The notes below the pieces were generated by a model. It was not told where the DNA came from. It did not search any database and saw only the letters and a program-made list of their open reading frames with translations. From assembly GCA_028752905.1 (NCBI GenBank), contig JAQNBH010000003.1, forward strand, positions 23,933,989 to 23,997,988: DNA of 64,000 nt, in the 5' to 3' direction. Position 1 is the first letter of the stretch. Every line of letters begins with the position of its first letter. This stretch comes from Cladorhizidae sp. MBARI D1340-BT2. Taxonomy: Eukaryota; Porifera; Demospongiae; Poecilosclerida; Cladorhizidae. Of this stretch, positions 63,201 through 64,000 are shown one piece after another. Both the position numbers and the translations under genes were made by a program.

Positions 63201-64000
63201 AAGTAAGAGTACAATTCATAACTGCCCTAATTAACAAGACCAAAGTCCCAGATTTTGTCAACTGATAGAGAAGGCCCTTATCTGCAACATGTGAACAGAT
63301 TATCAATAAATGCAGTGGTTTTTCACTGGCAGGCCACCACTTTGGCAACTGGAAAACGCCAGGAAAAATCCCAAACCTTACCACTTCAAATCACCATAAC
63401 TTGCTAATACTTAGAGTACTCAAAATTTTAGCACGTACAAAAGACAGATAATTAGAAGGGCTATCCGGTGATATAAAAATTATCTTTTTGGGGTAAAGTG
63501 TAGAAAAGTTATGAGCTTCACGGCCAAAAAAAACAATATTTTTGGGGGGGAAATGAGAAACATATAGACCAAATTAGGGCAAATATCAAGATAGAGAACA
63601 CATAATGAAACCTATCATTCGAATCATATCAAGTCCATTATAGTGAAGTTTGCAGAATATTATGGATGTTTGATATCAACAGAGAGCACAGAGAGAGACC
63701 TATCTTAATAGCTATATATCAAGTTTATTCAGTGAAGTGTGGAGAATCTATGAAGCTAACCTGTTTAGCATCAAGAGAGAGCAGAGAGAAACCTATCTTG
63801 TGATTCTATCAAGTCCATTACTGTGAAGTATGCAGAATATACGGATGTTTGGTATCAAGAGAGAGAACAGAGAGAGGCCTACCTTTAGAGCTATATATCA
63901 AGTCTATTCAGTGAAGTGTGGAGAATCTATGAAGCTAACATGTTTAGCTCAAGATAGAGAACACTGAGAGATACCTATCTTGCAAGTCCATTACAGTGAA
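53956..64000. repeat. Six-unit higher-order repeat in tandem (5543 bp period)
   Basis: Matching private variants sit 5543 bp apart: 'gagctacacgg' (54291 and 59834), 'acatgtggacag' (54993 with 60536, and 55917 with 61460), 'ggcacttac', 'agatatagaac', and 'accactttgg' (57811 with 63336, less the 18-bp deletion). The first copy runs from about 53956 to 59498; the second reaches the window end and may continue. The left edge falls between 'ggataagctacg' at 53949, which differs from its partner at 59492, and the first shared variant. Confidence 0.82.
62901..62903. other. Site of an 18-bp deletion in one long unit
   Basis: At this point the unit reads 'gtgattctaagtatgcag'. All other long units have 18 more bases between 'gattct' and 'agtatgcag', which removes the start of subrepeat A2. 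The unit is otherwise the copy of the one 5543 bp upstream. The deletion makes an accidental 70-codon open frame at 62831-63043, which I do not regard as a gene. Confidence 0.85.

Larger units (their letters stand above)
21973..64000. repeat. Satellite array, right flank of the retrotransposon
   Basis: This continues the same array in the same orientation and phase. The unit-marker segment recurs at 22304, 23226, 23798, 24720, 25642, 26214, 27139, 27711, 28283, 29208, 29780, 30351, 31279, 31851, 32777, 33699, 34271, 35196, 35768, 36340, 37268, 38190, 39111, 39682, 40254, 41178, 41750, 42675, 43247, 43819, 44743, 45667, 46591, 47515, 48439, 49363, 50285, 51209, 52133, 53055, 53979, 54903, 55827, 56751, 57674, 58598, 59522, 60446, 61370, 62294 and 63199. 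Removing 6880 bp (element plus one target copy) makes the interrupted unit 922 bp, so the array was continuous before insertion. No other gene is seen. Confidence 0.97.
44173..64000. repeat. Homogeneous part of the array: long units only
   Basis: Every complete unit from 44173 onward is the long form. Spacing is 924 bp in most cases, 922 for units marked at 50285 and 53055, 923 at 57674, and 905 for the one with an 18-bp deletion. No short unit occurs, whereas before 44173 twenty of 48 units are short. The last short unit is 43601-44172. Confidence 0.88.

Overview
The window is a long block of satellite DNA from a metazoan genome. One recent, full-length LTR retrotransposon of the BEL/Pao type is inserted in it. 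No host gene, rRNA, tRNA or CRISPR array is visible. BEL/Pao elements are known only from animals, and the satellite is AT-rich with multi-level tandem structure, so this looks like heterochromatin (possibly pericentromeric or centromeric) from an animal assembled with long reads. I cannot name the species.

Layout. Positions 1-15097 and 21973-64000 are one continuous satellite array of 69 units, two of them cut by the window ends. The standard unit is about 924 bp. It consists of six subrepeats of about 89 bp in the order A-B-A-B-A-B, followed by a non-repetitive module of about 340 bp that ends in a variable A-run/AT/G-run junction. Twenty units are a short form of about 572 bp that has lost four subrepeats (352 bp). 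Two different deletion junctions show that the short form arose at least twice. All short units lie before 44173; from 44173 to the end every unit is long. Groups of two to six units are themselves duplicated, with periods of about 2.07, 2.42, 2.77 and 5.54 kb. One copy pair sits 12437 bp apart.

The retrotransposon occupies 15098-21972 on the minus strand. It has two 534-bp LTRs that differ at one base, 5-bp target duplications (AACCT), a primer-binding site matching the 3' end of tRNA-Tyr, a short polypurine tract, and one uninterrupted gag-pol frame. That frame encodes a gag with zinc knuckles, an aspartic protease, reverse transcriptase, RNase H and integrase. The frame ends inside the 3' LTR. 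No env-like gene is present. The array copy lying 12437 bp upstream contains the same target sequence without the element, so the insertion is probably younger than that satellite duplication.

How the parts relate: the array appears to evolve by unequal exchange at three nested scales (subrepeat, unit, multi-unit block), and the element is a late passenger in it. The most unusual points are the two independent short-unit junctions, the sharp change of array composition at about 44.2 kb, the matched filled and empty insertion sites, a protease with D-V-C where D-S/T-G is usual, and a 17-bp repeat linking the polypurine tract to the protease coding region.
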